Shown here: positions 7,552-15,237 of the stretch, piece by piece
Layout: every line of letters begins with the position of its first letter
Numbering within the stretch: position 1 is the stretch's first letter
Assembly: GCF_030866765.1 (NCBI RefSeq)
Contig: NZ_CP133017.1
Location: 2,400,001 to 2,464,000, forward strand
DNA length: 64,000 nt
Source of the DNA: Paenibacillus silvisoli
GTDB lineage: Bacteria > Bacillota > Bacilli > Paenibacillales > Paenibacillaceae
Direction of reading: 5' to 3'
Position numbers and translations under genes: made by a program
Notes under the pieces: model-generated
Database searches by the model: none
What the model was told of the DNA's origin: nothing
The model's input: only the letters and a program-made list of their open reading frames with translations

Positions 7552-8649
7552 ATGAACAGGTCCCAACAAGGAATCGAATCGAGGCCATCCTCTAAAGCGA
7601 GGCTGGACAACTATCGTTTCTCCGGCTTTCATAAATCGCATATCGGCGCCGTCAAGTCGTGCCTGGACTATTTTAACATCGCATGCTCCGAGCAGTGGGT
7701 ACACGGAATGACCGGGAACGCGTTTATTGCGGTCATCGACGAAGAGCTGGCCGCGCCGAATGTCGGCGAGCCCGAGGAAGAGATGTTCGCGCTTGCGCGT
7801 CATTTGGGGCTGAACATAGAAGGCTTCCATACGTTTGCCGCAGACAAGGAGACGTTCGAATCGTTGCAGAAGGAAGCGTGGGACGCGGCTCGCACGGCCT
7901 TGGATCGGGGTCAGCCCGTATTCGCGAAGGAGCTCGATTTAGGCAACGAAACCTCGGTGGTGTATGCATATGACGAGGACGGTTACTACACCTATTCGTG
8001 GCATGGAGGAGACGGACACGAGGGCAGCAACGACGTCATTCCATGGACGATGCTGGGCCGCAACTATTGTCCGTGCCTGTCGTGCAGGGAGCGGGCTCGC
8101 AGAGGGGAATGGGCGCAGGAGGCCATAAGCGTTAAAGCTGCGGGCGAAGGCGGCTATATCTCTTTGCACGCTGCTTCTCCATGCGCTCCTTCCGACGATC
8201 GGACCGCGCTTCTTGCAGCGCTAAGCTTTGCGCTTTCGTTCTCGCGGCTCGGCAAGTATGAATGGGGAGGACGCGCGTTTTACACGGGCTCTGCCGCTTA
8301 CGACAGATGGATCGCCGCGGTGCGCAGCGACGCGATTCTTGGCTTTTATATGGGCTATTATGCCGATACGCTCTATGAAAGCCGGCGGAACGGTTATTTG
8401 TTTCTGAAAGAGGCGAGCGGGCGATTCGAAGGCGAATTGTCCGCAGCGCTGTCCCGAGCCTCGGCGCATTACAAGCTTGTCCAAGAAAAGCTGCAGGCGC
8501 TAAGCATGATGTTCCCGTGGGAGCAGCCGGGCCGTCCGATCGAAGATCCGGATCGCCGCAAGGAAGCGGCGGAGCTGCTGTCGGATATCAAACGCCTGGA
8601 TGGGGAAGGCGAGCAATGGCTGGAGAGGCTTAGCGGTTTATGCGTTTGA
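7552..8649 (+). CDS. Stand-alone BtrH_N/C39-like module protein 2 (unknown function)
   Basis: A 365-residue protein, third member of the operon and paralogue of the previous gene. Conserved blocks: AVKSCLDYFNIACSEQWVHG with a Cys in the presumed nucleophile position (about residue 40), GMTGNAFIAVIDEE, LARHLGLNIEGF, KEAWDAARTALDRGQPVFA, VVYAYDEDGYYTYSWHGG, AYDRWIAAVRSDAI at 249 and FPWEQPGRPIED at 321. It carries an extra Cys-containing insert around CPCLSCRERA (about 180) not seen in its paralogues. No signal peptide. The ATG at 7552 follows AGGAGGCAGAAAAATTA. The three genes are spaced by 7 and 32 bases and look like one transcript. Duplication within the operon, with one copy fused to the sigma factor, is the simplest history. 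Confidence 0.7.
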   Translation: MNRSQQGIESRPSSKARLDNYRFSGFHKSHIGAVKSCLDYFNIACSEQWVHGMTGNAFIAVIDEELAAPNVGEPEEEMFALARHLGLNIEGFHTFAADKETFESLQKEAWDAARTALDRGQPVFAKELDLGNETSVVYAYDEDGYYTYSWHGGDGHEGSNDVIPWTMLGRNYCPCLSCRERARRGEWAQEAISVKAAGEGGYISLHAASPCAPSDDRTALLAALSFALSFSRLGKYEWGGRAFYTGSAAYDRWIAAVRSDAILGFYMGYYADTLYESRRNGYLFLKEASGRFEGELSAALSRASAHYKLVQEKLQALSMMFPWEQPGRPIEDPDRRKEAAELLSDIKRLDGEGEQWLERLSGLCV

Positions 8650-8672
8650 CCTGATCGGATCAGATCAAACGC
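8642..8672 (+). other. Hairpin at the 3' end of the sigma/module operon
   Basis: GCGTTTGA and TCAAACGC flank a second arm pair CTGATC/GATCAG, giving a stem of about 14 bp with one mismatch. It overlaps the stop codon. It is not followed by a T run, so it is at best a weak terminator or an RNA-stabilising structure. Confidence 0.5.
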
Positions 8673-8683
8673 GCTATGCAGCT

Positions 8684-8868
8684 CTAACGAATCGTACAGC
8701 GCTTATTTGCCCGTAAACAGCTGTTTTACGGAGCTAACGAATCCAGGAGACGCTATGTTGCGGATTTCAGCCTGATGTAGCTCATTTTGCGCGAAATAAG
8801 GTTTGTGGAGTTCGTTAGATCGCCAGAATGGGTCAAATGGGCAAAATAGCGTTGATAGGATTCGTTAG
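8684..8868. repeat. Four-unit inverted intergenic repeat (CTAACGAATC element)
   Basis: Four imperfect 30-bp units share the start CTAACGAATCC and the end CGCTATTTTGCC. Units 1 (8684-8713) and 2 (8734-8763) are direct; units 3 (8789-8818) and 4 (8839-8868) are inverted, so the 185 bp form a nested palindrome able to fold into a cruciform or long hairpin. No ORF with a ribosome binding site lies inside. This fills the 326-base gap between the convergent genes together with the terminator at 8918. It looks like a dispersed, palindromic intergenic element. Confidence 0.75.
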
Positions 8869-8917
8869 AAGCGACATGTGTCAACGACCCGATTGGCCAT
8901 CGCATCGCCGAACGACA

Positions 8918-8957
8918 AAGAAACCCGCCGTCTTCATCGCGAAGACGCGGGTTTCTT
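8918..8957 (-). terminator. Terminator of the minus-strand comA-comB-DUF441 operon
   Basis: GAAACCCG and CGTCTTC pair with GAAGACG and CGGGTTTC around a small loop; on the minus strand the stem is followed by TTTCTTTG. It ends the leftward operon. Confidence 0.75.
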
Positions 8958-8975
8958 GCATTCCTTCCAGCTGCT

Positions 8976-9437
8976 TCAGAAGCGATCCGCGATGAAGCTG
9001 AACAGCTTGAATAGGATAGCCGTAATGCCTGCCGCCATTAACGGTCCGACCGGGATGCCCCGCAAAAAAACGATGCCGATGATCGAGCCGACGACGAGGC
9101 CGACGATCAGCTGCGGATCGAGCTTCAGCATTTCGAGCCCTTTGCCGTTCACGTACGTGGCGATGGCTCCGCCGGTCAACGCCAAAATCCCGGGCCACGA
9201 GGTGACGACGCTGAGCATATCCTTGGAGCTGATCCGCTCCGAAGCGAACGGCACGAGGACGCTGAAGGTCAGAAACAGCAGCCCGAGCTCCAGCCCGCGC
9301 CGTTCGATCGTCGGCAGGAAGCGTTCCAGGTGGACGAGCTTCACAATAAGCAGCACGCATGCCGCCGTCGAAATAATCGGCGAGCGGCCGATTAAGCCGA
9401 TTACGATTAGTGCAACCAGAATTACTTCCCCGCTCAT
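8976..9437 (-). CDS. DUF441 family membrane protein
   Basis: A 153-residue, very hydrophobic protein of the DUF441 (YtwI/YeaL) family. It opens [20 protein letters not shown] and has four predicted membrane segments (about 4-22, 45-65, 80-105, 115-145), with the family-typical [20 protein letters not shown]. The reading frame extends far upstream, but the ATG at 9437 with AAGGAGT on its strand is the natural start. Function unknown. It lies 94 bases after comB on the same strand and may be co-transcribed, though nothing links it to sulfolactate metabolism except position. Confidence 0.85.
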   Translation of the reverse strand: MSGEVILVALIVIGLIGRSPIISTAACVLLIVKLVHLERFLPTIERRGLELGLLFLTFSVLVPFASERISSKDMLSVVTSWPGILALTGGAIATYVNGKGLEMLKLDPQLIVGLVVGSIIGIVFLRGIPVGPLMAAGITAILFKLFSFIADRF

Positions 9438-9531
9438 GCTTGTGGACTCCTTCAAACCGATAGTCACCGCCTTCGCGCCTTTTTGCGCGGGCGCCATACT
9501 TCCATAGTATGGAACAAGCCTTGGCGTTATG

Positions 9532-10242
9532 TCAGTTCTGTACGAGCATATCCCCCTGCATCCGCGGAACGATGCCGCTGATGTTGAGCTGGCTGCACCG
9601 TTCCACGTCGCGGCTGCTGCCGTTCTTGCAGAGACGCTTGCCCGTCGTGCTGGAAAACACAAGCTCCTGCACGCTTCCGGATGTGCCTTTATAGAGACCC
9701 AGCATCGCCGAGCCGATATCGTTCATCTCGATCGGCGCCGGGCTGATCGCCTGCAGCTCGCTGATGAGCAAGCCGGCGCATAAGCCGTCCTCCAGCGCGA
9801 ACTCGTCATGGCTGCCCGCGCAGAGCAGCACGATATCGCGCCGCAGGTCCAGCGCGGTGCGCGCGCAGGCGGCCGCGTTGTTGATCGAGCCGGCCAGCAC
9901 ATGCTCGGCGCGCATCGCTTTATGGATGGCGCGCGTGCCGTTCGTCGTCGTCAGCACGATCCTGCGGCCCTGCACCGGGACGGCCGTAAACTCCTCCGGC
10001 GAATTGCCGAGGTCGAAGCCGGGAATCTTGCGGCAAAACCGTTCGCCCGCGATCAGATTGCCGCTGCCTTGCAGCGCTCTGGCTTCCAGGACGGTTTCGA
10101 CGGGCAGAATCCCGGCGGCTCCGGCTTCCAACGCAGCGACGATCGTACTCGTAGCGCGCAGCACGTCAATGACGATGGCGGTCCGGTGCGTGAACCGTTC
10201 GGCCTGCGCCTCGTTAACGTTGGAAATCACTTCGATATGCAT
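9532..10242 (-). CDS. comB: 2-phosphosulfolactate phosphatase
   Basis: Dephosphorylates (R)-2-phospho-3-sulfolactate to sulfolactate, the step after ComA. The 236 residues show ComB-family blocks: [17 protein letters not shown] (acidic metal site), [28 protein letters not shown] and [18 protein letters not shown]. In methanogens the pathway leads to coenzyme M; in Bacillus the homologues (yitC/yitD) are thought to make 3-sulfolactate, which accumulates in spores. The ATG at 10242 has AAGGAAG on its strand. It follows comA by 37 bases, so the two form an operon. Confidence 0.9.
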   Translation of the reverse strand: MHIEVISNVNEAQAERFTHRTAIVIDVLRATSTIVAALEAGAAGILPVETVLEARALQGSGNLIAGERFCRKIPGFDLGNSPEEFTAVPVQGRRIVLTTTNGTRAIHKAMRAEHVLAGSINNAAACARTALDLRRDIVLLCAGSHDEFALEDGLCAGLLISELQAISPAPIEMNDIGSAMLGLYKGTSGSVQELVFSSTTGKRLCKNGSSRDVERCSQLNISGIVPRMQGDMLVQN

Positions 10243-10279
10243 ACCACAAACAACTTCCTTCCCGCTGGTTCCAGCATAT

Positions 10280-11137
10280 TTAAATCATATACATGAACGG
10301 CTCGACGCGGGCGCCGAAATGAAACGTATCCGAACGGAGTCCGCGTCTCATCGTTTCCAGCGCCAACGCTTCCGATGGCTGAATATTGCCCAGATTGACG
10401 TCCGCTCCGAACGTTTGCAGAAGCAGCGCCTGCTGCGATTTCAGCGGCGTTTCCCACATGATGCGGGAGATATCGCCGATGGCATGGCGGACCGTTTCCA
10501 GCAAGCTGCTCGGGCACTCGCCGTTGCGGTCGAACAGCCCGACGCCGACGCCGGATTCGCGCGCTTCGATCGTGACCATCTGCGCCCCTGCCTGCCAGTC
10601 GGCTTCGGCGGTGGCGGCCAATTCCTTCACGTCCACGAGCGAGCCGGTCAGCTTCTTGCCGTATTCGGTCACGACATGAAGGCCATGCTTGACGCCTTCT
10701 TGAATCAGCTCGGTGCGAAGCTTGCGGTTCAGCTCGATCGTGCCGTCCGACACTTCGATGCCGTTAAATCCAAGCCTGCAGGCCGTATTGAAAAAAGCGG
10801 GCACGACATCCTGCTCCACCGCGGCTTCGAGCAGCGTGCCGCCTGGCATGACGGTCAGTCCGCAGCGTTTGGCCAGCTCGATTTTACTGAGCAGCAGGTC
10901 CGTTGGATAAAGAGGGGCCGTACCGAAACCGAGCTTGACGCAGTCGATGTAGCCGCCTGCCGTTTCGAGCAAATCGGAGAACCCATGCCGGCCGAGTCCT
11001 TTGTCGATCACCATCGTTTGGCCGCGTTTAGTCGTCTTGTACGCGTTATGTCCGGATTCAGAGCGGCTGCTCAAGTCGCGCCGGCCGCTTGGATCGTTCA
11101 AGGCCTGAGGCCAAGCCGCCTGGGAAATTGCTCTCAT
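10280..11137 (-). CDS. comA: Phosphosulfolactate synthase
   Basis: Adds sulfite to phosphoenolpyruvate to form 2-phospho-3-sulfolactate. The 285-residue protein shows the ComA family blocks KRGQTMVIDKGLGRHGFSDL, DCVKLGFGTAPLYP, VMPGGTLLEAAVEQ, GFNGIEVSDGTIEL and MVTIEARESG, consistent with a TIM barrel. The start is ATG 11137, preceded on its strand by CGAGGAGATATC; the frame extends 38 codons further but without a ribosome binding site. It is the first gene of the minus-strand operon. Placed next to yqhV and spoIIIA, a sporulation role (3-sulfolactate in spores) is plausible; I found no clear sigma-E promoter in front of it. Confidence 0.9.
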   Translation of the reverse strand: MRAISQAAWPQALNDPSGRRDLSSRSESGHNAYKTTKRGQTMVIDKGLGRHGFSDLLETAGGYIDCVKLGFGTAPLYPTDLLLSKIELAKRCGLTVMPGGTLLEAAVEQDVVPAFFNTACRLGFNGIEVSDGTIELNRKLRTELIQEGVKHGLHVVTEYGKKLTGSLVDVKELAATAEADWQAGAQMVTIEARESGVGVGLFDRNGECPSSLLETVRHAIGDISRIMWETPLKSQQALLLQTFGADVNLGNIQPSEALALETMRRGLRSDTFHFGARVEPFMYMI

Positions 11138-11374
11138 GATATCTCCTCGCAATCGTTTCTTTTCATGCCTTGCCGCCAACGGATGTCGACAGCCGTTTCC
11201 ACAGCAATATATGCATGGGTATCTAGGCGTGTGCGGAGCGAATCTTCGCATATCGCGGGCGAGGAATTAATGAGAATGAAAGAGAGACAGGCCTGCATAA
11301 GCTGGAAGAGAGCCCGCTTTCTAGCAACGCGGTCAGTCATCGTTATCGATTCGCTAGGGAAAGAGGTGATAGAG

Positions 11375-11641
11375 ATGTTGAACAAAATCGTGCTAACCAT
11401 GGCTTCGCTCCGCATGTTTTCCGGTTCTCTGGAAATTATGGCGGCACTCCTGATGCTGAGGCTGAATCAAATCGACAAAGCGCTGGTCGTCAACTCCTCG
11501 CTTGCGCTCGTCGGCCCGTTTGTGCTCATTTCTACGACTATGATCGGTCTCATCGGACTGTCGGATAAATTGTCGTTCGGCAAAATGCTGTGGGTCGTGT
11601 GCGGCGTCGCCTGCATCCTGATCGGCGTCCTCAAGAAATAG
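11375..11641 (+). CDS. yqhV: YqhV family (DUF2619) small membrane protein
   Basis: An 88-residue protein with three predicted membrane helices (about 5-28, 38-60, 67-86), opening MLNKIVLTMASLRMFSGSLE. In B. subtilis yqhV lies between efp and spoIIIAA; here it is still directly upstream of spoIIIAA but separated from efp by about 8 kb of extra genes. The ATG at 11375 follows AGAGGTGAT. A 625-codon open frame covering it (from 9764) is a shadow of comB and comA on the opposite strand, except for this C-terminal part. Function unknown. The 237 bases between comA and yqhV must contain divergent promoters; none is obvious. Confidence 0.88.
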   Translation: MLNKIVLTMASLRMFSGSLEIMAALLMLRLNQIDKALVVNSSLALVGPFVLISTTMIGLIGLSDKLSFGKMLWVVCGVACILIGVLKK

Positions 11642-11677
11642 GTCTGCCCCGCGTTTGGCTCGGATACTGGGAATCTA

Positions 11678-11707
11678 GTCATATTATGCGTCCACGCGGA
11701 ATAGAAT
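11678..11707 (+). promoter_or_regulatory. Candidate sigma-E promoter of the spoIIIA operon
   Basis: GTCATATT (-35, 11678-11685), 14 bases, then AATAGAAT (-10, 11700-11707; six of eight to CATACAMT). In B. subtilis the spoIIIA operon is read by sigma-E in the mother cell. It implies a leader of about 65 bases. Confidence 0.5.
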
Positions 11708-11777
11708 GGGATACAAAGATGGACAATCAGTCACTCTATCAATCTAGCGGAAGCTGGGATGCAAGGAGGGATGCCGG

Positions 11778-12788
11778 ATGCTAAAACGAGTGCAGCACTT
11801 GCTGCCCGCCGAGCTGTCGGAGGTGCTGGGGCGAATGCCGGAGCGGCTGAAGGATGCGGTAGAGGAAATCCGGATCCGGGAAAACCGTCCGCTGGAAATC
11901 GGCACGGGACTAGCCTTCTGGTTCGTATCTTCAGCCGGCGAGCTGCTGCCGAAGCCGGAGAATGCGTACAAGCCTTCGGCGGAAACATGCCGCAAGCTGC
12001 TCGAACGGGTCACGAACCATTCGTTGTATGCAATGGAAGAAGAGCTTCGGCGGGGTTATATCACGGTGGCCGGAGGCCATCGGATCGGACTGGCCGGCCG
12101 CACGGTGCTCGAGCATGGACAAGTACGGGGGATTCGCGATATCGCGGCATTCAACCTGCGGATCGCTCGCGAGGTCGTCGGCGCCGCAAGCTCGCTGCTG
12201 CCGAAGCTGCTCGACCATCAGCGCCGGACGCTGCAATCGACGCTGATTCTCGCGCCGCCCCAGCAAGGGAAGACGACGCTGGTCCGCGATCTCGCGCGGG
12301 CGGTCAGCAGCGGCGCCTGGGGGCATCCCGGCACGGCGGATTGGCCCGGACGCAAGGTCGGCATCGTCGACGAACGGTCGGAAATCGCGGCTTGCATCCG
12401 CGGGGTGCCGACCTTCGACGTCGGACCGCGCACCGATGTGATGGACGCTTGCCCGAAAGCGGAAGGGATGATGATGATGCTTCGCTCGATGTCGCCGGAA
12501 ATTATGATCGTGGACGAAATCGGCCGCGAAGAGGACGGCGACGCCATTCTCGACGCCAGCCACGCAGGCGTCACGGTCATCGCGACGGCGCACGCCAAAG
12601 ATTTGGAGGACGCGCGGGGGAGGCCCGTGCTCGGCAGACTGCTTGCGGCCGGCGCCTTTCAGCAGTGCGTAGAGCTAAGGCGAAACGGGGGCAGCATGCT
12701 GAGCAGGGTACTGCCGGCTGCCGCGGCCGGACGGGCTCCGGCGGCGAGGGAGCCGACAGCATGGAAGGGAGGCGGAGGCTATGGTTGA
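11778..12788 (+). CDS. spoIIIAA: Stage III sporulation protein AA (secretion-type ATPase)
   Basis: Mother-cell ATPase of the SpoIIIA-SpoIIQ channel (feeding tube), related to type II/IV secretion ATPases. The 336 residues include an N-terminal domain (EEIRIRENRPLEI) and a RecA-like core with Walker A APPQQGKTTL at about 158-167, DERSEIAACIRGVP and Walker B EIMIVDEIGREED, then an arginine-rich C-terminus. The ATG at 11778 follows AAGGAGGGATGCCGG. Its 3' end overlaps spoIIIAB by eight bases. This is the first gene of a complete eight-gene operon ending at the terminator at 17369. Confidence 0.96.
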   Translation: MLKRVQHLLPAELSEVLGRMPERLKDAVEEIRIRENRPLEIGTGLAFWFVSSAGELLPKPENAYKPSAETCRKLLERVTNHSLYAMEEELRRGYITVAGGHRIGLAGRTVLEHGQVRGIRDIAAFNLRIAREVVGAASSLLPKLLDHQRRTLQSTLILAPPQQGKTTLVRDLARAVSSGAWGHPGTADWPGRKVGIVDERSEIAACIRGVPTFDVGPRTDVMDACPKAEGMMMMLRSMSPEIMIVDEIGREEDGDAILDASHAGVTVIATAHAKDLEDARGRPVLGRLLAAGAFQQCVELRRNGGSMLSRVLPAAAAGRAPAAREPTAWKGGGGYG

Positions 12789-13299
12789 GCTCATTGGCGC
12801 GGCATTAATCCTGTTCGCCGGCACGATGATCGGCCTGCTGCAAGCTTCCCGCTATGCCTCCAGGCCGAATCAGATCCGGCAGCTCATTCAAGCGCTTCAG
12901 CGGCTCGAGACGGAAATCGGCTATGGCTATACGCCGCTTCCGGAAGCGATCAGCCGAAGCGCGGCCTACCTGCCGGAGCCGGTTTCCTCGCTGCTGCGGG
13001 ACGTGAACCGGCGGCTGGAACAATCCGGCGAGCTCACCTTCCGCGAAAGCTGGGAAGGCGCGGCGCAAGCCTATTGGCCGCTGACGGCCATGCGGCAGCC
13101 GGAGCAGGCGGCGTTGATCCGGCTCGGCTCTGCGCTCGGGATAAGCGACAGAGACGACCAGATCAAGCATTTGAAGCTGGCGATGCAGCAGCTGCAGACC
13201 GAGGAGGAAGCGGCACGGGTCGATAGCGCGCGGTTTTCGAAAATGTGGAAAAGCCTCGGCATTCTCACAGCCGCGTTAGTCGTCATATTGATTCTTTAG
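12781..13299 (+). CDS. spoIIIAB: Stage III sporulation protein AB
   Basis: A 172-residue membrane protein of the SpoIIIA complex, distantly related to GspF-type secretion platform proteins. It has an N-terminal membrane helix (about 4-20), a helical cytoplasmic part with RQLIQALQRLETEIGYGYTP and ISRSAAYLPEPVS typical of the family, and a C-terminal membrane helix (about 150-172). The ATG at 12781 follows GGGAGGCGGAGGCT inside the end of spoIIIAA, implying translational coupling. Confidence 0.94.
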   Translation: MVELIGAALILFAGTMIGLLQASRYASRPNQIRQLIQALQRLETEIGYGYTPLPEAISRSAAYLPEPVSSLLRDVNRRLEQSGELTFRESWEGAAQAYWPLTAMRQPEQAALIRLGSALGISDRDDQIKHLKLAMQQLQTEEEAARVDSARFSKMWKSLGILTAALVVILIL

Positions 13300-13314
13300 C
13301 GGGGTGCCGGAACA

Positions 13315-13518
13315 ATGAACATTGATGTCAGCGCCATTTTTCAAATTGCCGGAATCGGCATCGTAGTTGCGATGATTCACACCGTACTCAAGCAGATGGG
13401 CAAGGAAGATATGGCGCATTGGGTGACGCTCATCGGCTTTGTCGTCGTCCTGTTTATGGTCGTCAGCCTCCTGAACGATTTGTTTCAAGAGATCAAGACC
13501 ATCTTTCTATTCCAATGA
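13315..13518 (+). CDS. spoIIIAC: Stage III sporulation protein AC
   Basis: A 67-residue hydrophobic protein with two predicted membrane helices (about 8-28 and 40-62) and the conserved QIAGIGIVVAMIHTVLKQMG. It is a component of the mother-cell membrane part of the SpoIIIA-SpoIIQ channel. It starts at ATG 13315, 15 bases after spoIIIAB, with a GGGGTG site. Size and sequence fit the family exactly. Confidence 0.94.
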   Translation: MNIDVSAIFQIAGIGIVVAMIHTVLKQMGKEDMAHWVTLIGFVVVLFMVVSLLNDLFQEIKTIFLFQ

Positions 13519-13547
13519 CCAGGTACAGGCAAGGCGGGTGAACGGAC

Positions 13548-13943
13548 ATGGAAATTATCCAAATCGTCGGACTGGGGCTGGTCGCGACGGTGCTCGTCCT
13601 CGTCGTACGCGAACAGAAGCCGATGTTCGCTTTTCTGCTGGCCGCGTTTACGGGACTTTTCATTTTTTTGTACGTCATTGGCAAGATCGAAGCGGTCATC
13701 ACGGTGCTGGAGCAGCTGGCGGACCGGTCGGGCATCCCTTCGATCTACTTGAAGACGATTCTGAAAATAATCGGGATCGCCTACATCGCGGAGTTCGGCT
13801 CGCAAATCGTGCGGGACGCCGGCCAGGAAAGCATCGCCTCCAAAATTGAGTTCGCGGGCAAAATTCTCATTCTCGTGCTGGCCGTTCCCATTATCAGCGT
13901 CATTGTCGAAACAGTACTCGGCCTTTTGCCGGTAGGGAGTTGA
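13548..13943 (+). CDS. spoIIIAD: Stage III sporulation protein AD
   Basis: A 131-residue, mostly hydrophobic protein with four predicted membrane segments, opening MEIIQIVGLGLVATVLVLVV and containing SIYLKTILKIIGIAYIAEF, a SpoIIIAD signature. Part of the SpoIIIA membrane complex. The ATG at 13548 follows AGGCGGGTGAACGGAC, 29 bases after spoIIIAC. Confidence 0.94.
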   Translation: MEIIQIVGLGLVATVLVLVVREQKPMFAFLLAAFTGLFIFLYVIGKIEAVITVLEQLADRSGIPSIYLKTILKIIGIAYIAEFGSQIVRDAGQESIASKIEFAGKILILVLAVPIISVIVETVLGLLPVGS

Positions 13944-13949
13944 GGCGTT

Positions 13950-15209
13950 ATGCGGCGGCATTGGAACATCCGCCTTGCGGTGCTGCAGGTCATGCTCCTG
14001 CTCGGGCTGCTGACGATGCTGCCGATCGCCGCGTATGCGGCGGACACGCAAGACAGCGGACATGCCGCCTCATCCGACGCGGCGAATCCAGGCGAGGGCG
14101 GGGATGCGGCGTCCGTCGACAAACAACTGGCGGACGAGCAGGCGAAGGCGGTCAACGCGGAAGCGGTAGAGAGCTACTGGAACAAGCTGGTCAGCGAATA
14201 CGGCGGCTTCTTCCCGGACAGCCGGGTGCCGAGCTTCGCGGAGATGATCATGCCTGGCGGAGAGGGCTTGAAGCTGACGACGGTGCTGGCGGGACTGCTG
14301 AAATACGTGCTCCACGAAGTGCTGTATAACGGCAAGCTGCTGGTGACGATCGTCATCCTGACCGTGTTCAGCATGATGCTGGAGACGATGCAAACCGCCT
14401 TCGAGCGCAACACGGTGAGCAAAGTCGCCTACAGCATCACCTACATGGTGATGATCGTGCTGGCCGTCAACAGCTTCAACGTCGCCATCGGCTACGCGAA
14501 GGACGCCATTACCGGCATGATCGAGTTCATGCTCGCCATGGTGCCGCTGCTCCTGACCTTGCTCGCCACGATGGGCAGCGTCGTCACCGTAACGGTGCTT
14601 CACCCGCTCATTATTTTCATGATCAACGCGGTGGGCACGGTCATTTACTCGTTCGTGTTCCCGCTGCTTTTCTTCTCGGCGGTGCTCCATATCGCGAGCG
14701 CCGTTTCGGATAAGTTCAAGGTGACGCAGCTCGCCAACGTGCTCCGCAACTTCAGCGTCGGCTTGATGGGCGTCATGCTGACCGTGTTTCTGGGCGTCAT
14801 CTCGGTGCAGGGCGCGACCAGCTCGGTTACCGACGGCGTCACGATGCGAACGGCGAAGTTCGTGACGGGCAACTTCGTTCCCGTAATCGGACGAACCTTC
14901 TCGGATGCCGCGGATACGGTCATGTCGGCGTCGCTGCTCATGAAGAACGCGATCGGCCTCGCAGGCGTTGTCATCATTTTGTTTCTGTGCGCGTTCCCTG
15001 CGATCAAAATCATTACGCTCGCCCTGATCTACAACGTGGCCGCGGCGATCATGCAGCCGCTCGGCGACAGTCCGATCGTCGGCTGCCTGCAGACCATTGG
15101 CAAAACGCTCATCTACGTATTCGGCGCGCTTGCGGCGGTCGGGCTCATGTTCTTCCTGGCCATCACGATTATCCTTACGGCCGGCAACGCCGCAATCATG
15201 ATGCGGTAA
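13950..15209 (+). CDS. spoIIIAE: Stage III sporulation protein AE
   Basis: A 419-residue polytopic membrane protein of the SpoIIIA-SpoIIQ channel. It opens with a signal sequence (RRHWNIRLAVLQVMLLLGLL, likely cleaved after about AYA at 30), then an external region of about 100 residues, and from about 115 on a series of seven or eight membrane segments. The stretches LKYVLHEVLYNGKLLVTIVI and ASLLMKNAIGLAG are family-typical. The ATG at 13950 lies six bases after the spoIIIAD stop. The charged segment at about 33-80 (Asp/Ala/Glu-rich) is variable in the family. Confidence 0.94.
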   Translation: MRRHWNIRLAVLQVMLLLGLLTMLPIAAYAADTQDSGHAASSDAANPGEGGDAASVDKQLADEQAKAVNAEAVESYWNKLVSEYGGFFPDSRVPSFAEMIMPGGEGLKLTTVLAGLLKYVLHEVLYNGKLLVTIVILTVFSMMLETMQTAFERNTVSKVAYSITYMVMIVLAVNSFNVAIGYAKDAITGMIEFMLAMVPLLLTLLATMGSVVTVTVLHPLIIFMINAVGTVIYSFVFPLLFFSAVLHIASAVSDKFKVTQLANVLRNFSVGLMGVMLTVFLGVISVQGATSSVTDGVTMRTAKFVTGNFVPVIGRTFSDAADTVMSASLLMKNAIGLAGVVIILFLCAFPAIKIITLALIYNVAAAIMQPLGDSPIVGCLQTIGKTLIYVFGALAAVGLMFFLAITIILTAGNAAIMMR

Positions 15210-15237
15210 ACGTAACGTTAGGCGGTGGAATACGAAC

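Noticed and set aside
9764..11320. Very long plus-strand open frame (625 codons from 9764 to 11641)
   Set aside because: Apart from its last 88 codons (yqhV) it is the complement of comB and comA, has Ser/Arg-rich shadow composition and no ribosome binding site at its start.
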